Source: Hydractinia symbiolongicarpus (lineage: Eukaryota > Cnidaria > Hydrozoa > Anthoathecata > Hydractiniidae). From it: 64,000 bases of DNA. The notes under the pieces are model-generated. The model saw only the letters and a program-made list of their open reading frames with translations. It was not told where the DNA came from and did not search any database. The stretch spans positions 372,001 through 436,000 of the forward strand of contig NC_079877.1 in NCBI RefSeq assembly GCF_029227915.1. Direction: 5' to 3'. This document shows positions 60,027-64,000 of this stretch, piece by piece; the first letter of the stretch is position 1, and each line of letters begins with the position of its first letter. Made by a program: the position numbers and the translations under genes.

Positions 60027-62083
60027 CCAGGGAGTAAACTCATTTCCCAAACGATTTTTTAATTTATTTTTTCACCACTAAAACGTATGAGACTTGTAGT
60101 TTTCAAAAATGTTTTCATTTTTGATGAGACGCTGAATGAAAGAAGTTTAATCGCCGGCAAACGAAAACCCGCGATTTCCCGTAAATCCCGGACTCGGCCC
60201 GTATAGTCGAAAGTATACAAAGAAAATACCCTGCGAGTAAACTCATTTCCAGAACGATTTTTTAAATTACCTTTTCACCACTAAAACGCACGAGACTTGT
60301 AGTTTTCAAAAATGTTTTCATTTTTGGATGAGACGCTGAATAAAAGAAGTTTAATCGCCGGCAAACGCAAACCCGCGAATTCCCGTAAATCCCGGACTCG
60401 GCCCGTATAGCCAAAAGTATACAAAGAAAGTACCCAGGGAGTAAACTTATTTCCCGAACGATTTTTTAAATTATTTTTTCACCACTAAAACGCATGAGAC
60501 TTGTAGTTTTCAAAAATATTTTCATTTTTGATGAGACGCTGAATAAAAGAAGTTTAATCGCCGGCAAACGAAACCCCATGATTTCCCGTAAATCCCGGAC
60601 TCGGCCCGTATAGTCGAAAGTATACAAAGAAAGTACCCTGCGAGTAAAGTCATTTTCAGAACGATTTTTTAAATTATCTTTTCACCACTAAAACGCATGA
60701 GACTTGTAGTTTTCAAAAATCTTTTCATTTTTGATGAGACGCGGAATAAAAGAAGCTTAATCGACGGCAAACGAAAACCCGCGATTTCTCGTAAATCCCG
60801 GACTCGGCCCGTATAGTCAAAAGTATACAAAGAAAATACCTAGGGAGTAAACTCATTTCCCGAACGATTTTTTAAATTATTTTTTCACCACTAAAACGTA
60901 TGAGACTTGTAGTTTTCAAAAATGTTTTCATTTTTGATGAGACGCTGAATAAAAGAAGTTTAATCGCAGGCAAACGAAAACCCGCGAATTCTCGTAAATC
61001 CCGGACTCGGCCCGTATAGTCAAAAGTATACAAAGAAATTACCCAGGGAGTAAACTCATTTCCCAAACGATTTTTTAATTTATTTTTTCACCACTAAAAC
61101 GTATGAGACTTGTAGTTTTCAAAAATGTTTTCATTTTTGATGAGACGCTGAATGAAAGAAGTTTAATCGCCGGCAAACGAAAACCCGCGATTTCCCGTAA
61201 ATCCCGGACTCGGCCCGTATAGTCGAAAGTATACAAAGAAAATACCCTGCGAGTAAACTCATTTCCAGAACGATTTTTTAAATTACCTTTTCACCACTAA
61301 AACGCACGAGACTTGTAGTTTTCAAAAATGTTTTCATTTTTGGATGAGACGCTGAATAAAAGAAGTTTAATCGCCGGCAAACGCAAACCCGCGAATTCCC
61401 GTAAATCCCGGACTCGGCCCGTATAGCCAAAAGTATACAAAGAAAGTACCCAGGGAGTAAACTTATTTCCCGAACGATTTTTTAAATTATTTTTTCACCA
61501 CTAAAACGCATGAGACTTGTAGTTTTCAAAAATATTTTCATTTTTGATGAGACGCTGAATAAAAGAAGTTTAATCGCCGGCAAACGAAACCCCATGATTT
61601 CCCGTAAATCCCGGACTCGGCCCGTATAGTCGAAAGTATACAAAGAAAGTACCCTGCGAGTAAAGTCATTTTCAGAACGATTTTTTAAATTATCTTTTCA
61701 CCACTAAAACGCATGAGACTTGTAGTTTTCAAAAATCTTTTCATTTTTGATGAGACGCGGAATAAAAGAAGCTTAATCGACGGCAAACGAAAACCCGCGA
61801 TTTCTCGTAAATCCCGGACTCGGCCCGTATAGTCAAAAGTATACAAAGAAAATACCTAGGGAGTAAACTCATTTCCCGAACGATTTTTTAAATTATTTTT
61901 TCACCACTAAAACGTATGAGACTTGTAGTTTTCAAAAATGTTTTCATTTTTGATGAGACGCTGAATAAAAGAAGTTTAATCGCAGGCAAACGAAAACCCG
62001 CGAATTCTCGTAAATCCCGGACTCGGCCCGTATAGTCAAAAGTATACAAAGAAATTACCCAGGGAGTAAACTCATTTCCCGAA
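60027..62083 (+). repeat. 5-monomer (1016-bp) tandem duplication
   Basis: 60,027-61,042 and 61,043-62,058 match, with similarity to about 62,083. Markers 1016 bp apart are TTTCCCAAACG, GAATGAAAGAAG, TTTTTGGATGAG (a 1-bp insertion beside dyad 1), AAACGCAAACC, GTAAACTTATTTCC, ACCCCATGATTTCCC, CATTTTCAGAACG, and AATCGACGGC. I saw no difference between copies in the parts compared. Confidence 0.87.
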
Positions 62084-62690
62084 TTATTTTTTCACCACTA
62101 AGACGTATGAGACCTGTAGTTTTCAAAAATGTTTTCATTTTTGATGAGACGCTGAATAAAAGAAGTTTAATCGCCGGCAAACGAAAACCCGCGAATTCCC
62201 GTAAATCCCGGACTCGGCCCGTATAGTCAAAAGTATACAAAGAAAATACCCAGGGAGTAAACTCATTTCCCGAATTATTTTTTCACCACTAAGACGTATG
62301 AGACCTGTAGTTTTCAAAAATGTTTTCATTTTTGATGAGATGCTGAATAAAAGAAGTTTAATCGCCGGCAAACAAAAACCCGCGATTTCCCGTAAATCCC
62401 GGACTCAGCCCGTATAGTCAAATGTATACAAAGAAAGTACCCTGCGAGTAAACTCATTTCCAGAACGATTTTTTAAATTATCTTTTCACCACTAAAACGC
62501 ACGAGACTGCTAGTTTTCAAAAATGTTTTCATTTTTGATGAGACGCTGAATAAAAGAAGTTTAATCGCCGGCAAACGAAAACCCGCGAATTCCCGTAAAT
62601 CCCGGACTCGGCCCTTATAGTCAAATGTATACAAAGAAAGTACCCAGGGAGTAAACTCATTTCCCGAATTATTTTTTCACCACTAAGACG
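62084..62690 (+). repeat. Shortened (191-bp) monomer subfamily, three junctions
   Basis: At 62,081, 62,272 and 62,666 the sequence CCCGAA runs straight into TTATTTTTTCACC, lacking the 12 bp that normally carry the first T-tract. All three also read CACTAAGACG instead of CACTAAAACG, so they share descent. The first two are adjacent (191 bp apart); the third follows after two other monomers (394 bp). This deletion is not seen elsewhere in the window. Confidence 0.86.
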
Positions 62691-64000
62691 TATGAGACTT
62701 GTAGTTTTCAAAAATGTTTTCATTTTTGATAAGACGCTGAATAAAAGAAGTTTAATCGCCGGCAAACGAAAACCCGCGAATTCCCGTAAATCCCGGACTC
62801 GGCCCGTACAGTCAAAAGTATACAAAGAAAATACCCAGGGAGTAAACTCATTTCCCGAACGATTTTTTAAATTATTTTTTCACCACTAAAACGCTTGAGA
62901 CTTGTAGTTTTTAGGAATGTTTTCATTTTTGATTAGACGCTGAATAAAAGATGTTTAATCGCCGGTAAACGAAAACCCGCGATTTCCCGTAAATCCCGGG
63001 CTTGGCCCGTATAGTGGAATGTGTACAAAGAAAGTACCCTGTGAGTAAACTCATTTCCCGAACGATTTTTTAAATTATTTTTTCACCACTAAAACGCATG
63101 AGACTTGTAGTTTTCAAAAATGTTTTCAATTTTGATGAGACGCTGAATATAAGAAGTTTAATCGCCGGCAAACGAAAACCCGTGATTTCCCGTAAATCCC
63201 GTGCTTGGCTCGTATAGTCGAGTATATACAAAGAAAGTACCCTGTGAGTAAACTCATTTCCTGAACGATTTTTTAAATTATTTTTTCACCACTAAAACGC
63301 ATGAGACTTGTAGTTTTCAAAAATGTTTTCATTTTTGATGAGACGCTGAATATAAGAAGTTTAATCGCCGGCAAACGAAAACCCGTGATTTCCCGTAAAT
63401 CCCGTGCTTGGCTCGTATAGTCGAGTATATACAAAGAAAGTACCCTGTGAGTAAACTCATTTCCTGAACGATTTTTTAAATTATCTTTTCACCACTAAAA
63501 CGCATGAGACTTGTAGTTTTCAAAAATGTTTTCATTTTTGATGAGACGCGGAATAAAAGAAGTTTAATCGCCGGCAAACGAAAACCCGCGATTTCCCGTA
63601 AATCCCGGACTCAGCCCGTATAGTCAAAAGTATACAAAGAAAGTACCCTGTGAGTAAACTCATTTCCTGAACGATTTTTTAAATTATCTTTTCACCACTA
63701 AAACGCATGAGATTTGTAGTTTTCAAAAATGTTTTCATTTTTGATGAGACGCGGAATAAAAGAAGTTTAATCGCCGGCAAACAGAAACCCGCCATTTCCC
63801 GTAAATCCCGGACTCAGCCCGTATAGTCAAATGTATACAAAGAAAGTACCCTGCGAGTAACCTCATTTCCAGAACGATTTTTTAAATTATCTTTTCACCA
63901 CTAAAACCCACGAGACTTGCAGTTTTCAAAAATGTTTTCATTTTTGATGAGTAGCTGAATAAAAGAAGTTTAATCGCCGGCAAACGAAAACCCGCGAATT
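62691..64000 (+). repeat. More divergent monomers at the right end
   Basis: The monomer near 62.9 kb has several private changes (CGCTTGAG, TTTTTAGGAATG, GATTAGACG, GTGGAATGTGTAC). Two monomers at about 63.05-63.46 kb are near identical (203-bp spacing) and share GAATATAAGAAG, CCCGTGATTTCC and GTGCTTGGCTCG, variants absent elsewhere. The final monomers carry GAGATTTGTAG, AAACAGAAACCC, and GAGACTTGCAG. The array continues past 64,000. Confidence 0.8.

Larger units (their letters stand above)
1..64000 (+). repeat. Satellite DNA array, ~203-bp monomer, ~315 head-to-tail copies
   Basis: The same sequence unit recurs every ~203 bp through the whole window, always in one orientation. Recurring landmarks in order are GTAAACTCATTTCCCGAACG, a double T-tract, CACTAAAACG, the dyad arms TCAAAAATG and CATTTTTGA, CGCCGGCAAACG, CCCGTAAATCCCGGACTCGG, and GTATAGTC next to GTATAC. 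Most monomers are 203 bp. Recurrent length variants are 200 bp (3-bp deletion), 191 bp (12-bp deletion) and one of 182 bp. Monomers differ from one another by a modest number of substitutions that are shared in sets, which marks higher-order repeats. No unique sequence, transposon or gene interrupts the array and neither array edge is reached. Established knowledge: arrays of 150-210-bp monomers with higher-order structure are typical of eukaryotic centromeric or pericentromeric heterochromatin. That this is a centromere is inference. Ribosomal spacer subrepeats are an unlikely alternative given 64 kb without any gene. Confidence 0.97.

Noticed and set aside
1-64000. CRISPR array
   Set aside because: The repeated unit is 203 bp and continuous, with no alternation of short conserved repeats and unrelated spacers and no cas genes.
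1-64000. Ribosomal intergenic-spacer subrepeats
   Set aside because: No rRNA gene or spacer promoter sequence is seen in 64 kb. Spacer subrepeats do not normally extend this far.
1-64000. Transposon or retroelement insertion within the array
   Set aside because: I found no break in the ~203-bp phase large enough to hold an insert, no terminal repeats or target-site duplications, and no transposase or reverse transcriptase motifs.
1-64000. Telomeric repeats or a telomere junction
   Set aside because: No runs of TTAGGG, TTTAGGG, TTAGG or similar short telomere units are present on either strand.

Overview
The whole 64 kb window is one uninterrupted tandem satellite DNA array. From the first base to the last it repeats a single monomer of about 203 bp (roughly 315 copies, all in the same orientation). 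I see no protein-coding gene, RNA gene, transposon, CRISPR array or unique sequence, and both ends of the window cut through monomers. The host is almost certainly a eukaryote, and the block looks like centromeric, pericentromeric or other constitutive heterochromatin. I do not recognise the monomer as a named satellite and cannot assign a species. Monomer length, higher-order structure and lack of a CENP-B box would fit a plant or an invertebrate, but that is inference.

The monomer has two parts. About 120 bp is AT-rich and carries paired T-tracts and a perfect 9-bp dyad (arms TCAAAAATG and CATTTTTGA around TTTT). About 50 bp is roughly 64% GC and packed with CpG, and is followed by a second dyad around GTATAC. 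A hand-built 203-bp consensus gives 75 G+C (37%) and 13 CpG against about 7 expected.

Monomers fall into recurring sequence variants arranged in irregular higher-order repeats (HORs), recognised by shared rare variants. Tandem periods I could measure are 1, 2, 3, 5, 6, 7, 9, 10, 11 and 29 monomers (203, 406, 609, 1016, 1218, 1418-1422, 1825, 2027, 2230 and 5882 bp).

Layout: 0.4-6.9 kb holds three related HOR copies. The segment at 6.9-8.5 kb recurs at 34.9-36.5 kb, with a local dimer duplication at its end. 9.5-14.0 kb is a 2230-bp tandem duplication. 12.6-17.2 kb holds 7-mer HORs, and 18.3-21.2 kb another 7-mer duplication. 22.1-26.2 kb has 6-mer then 7-mer duplications. 23.7-35.5 kb is a 5882-bp tandem duplication. 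37.1-42.3 kb is a 2.29-kb repeat with a 609-bp trimer duplication inside. 42.5-45.7 kb has a 9-mer and 45.9-49.9 kb a 10-mer duplication. 49.9-52.3 kb is a copy of 41.4-43.8 kb. 55.4-58.7 kb has 3-mer HORs and 60.0-62.1 kb a 5-mer duplication. 62.1-64.0 kb contains shortened and more divergent monomers. Some variants occur only left of about 40.5 kb and one mainly right of 46 kb, so the array is regionally differentiated.

No genes work together here. The biology is that of the repeat itself: local homogenisation by unequal exchange, potential cruciform or hairpin sites once or twice per monomer, and a CpG-rich segment every ~203 bp. All block edges were found by eye from diagnostic variants and should be read as accurate to tens of bases unless stated.
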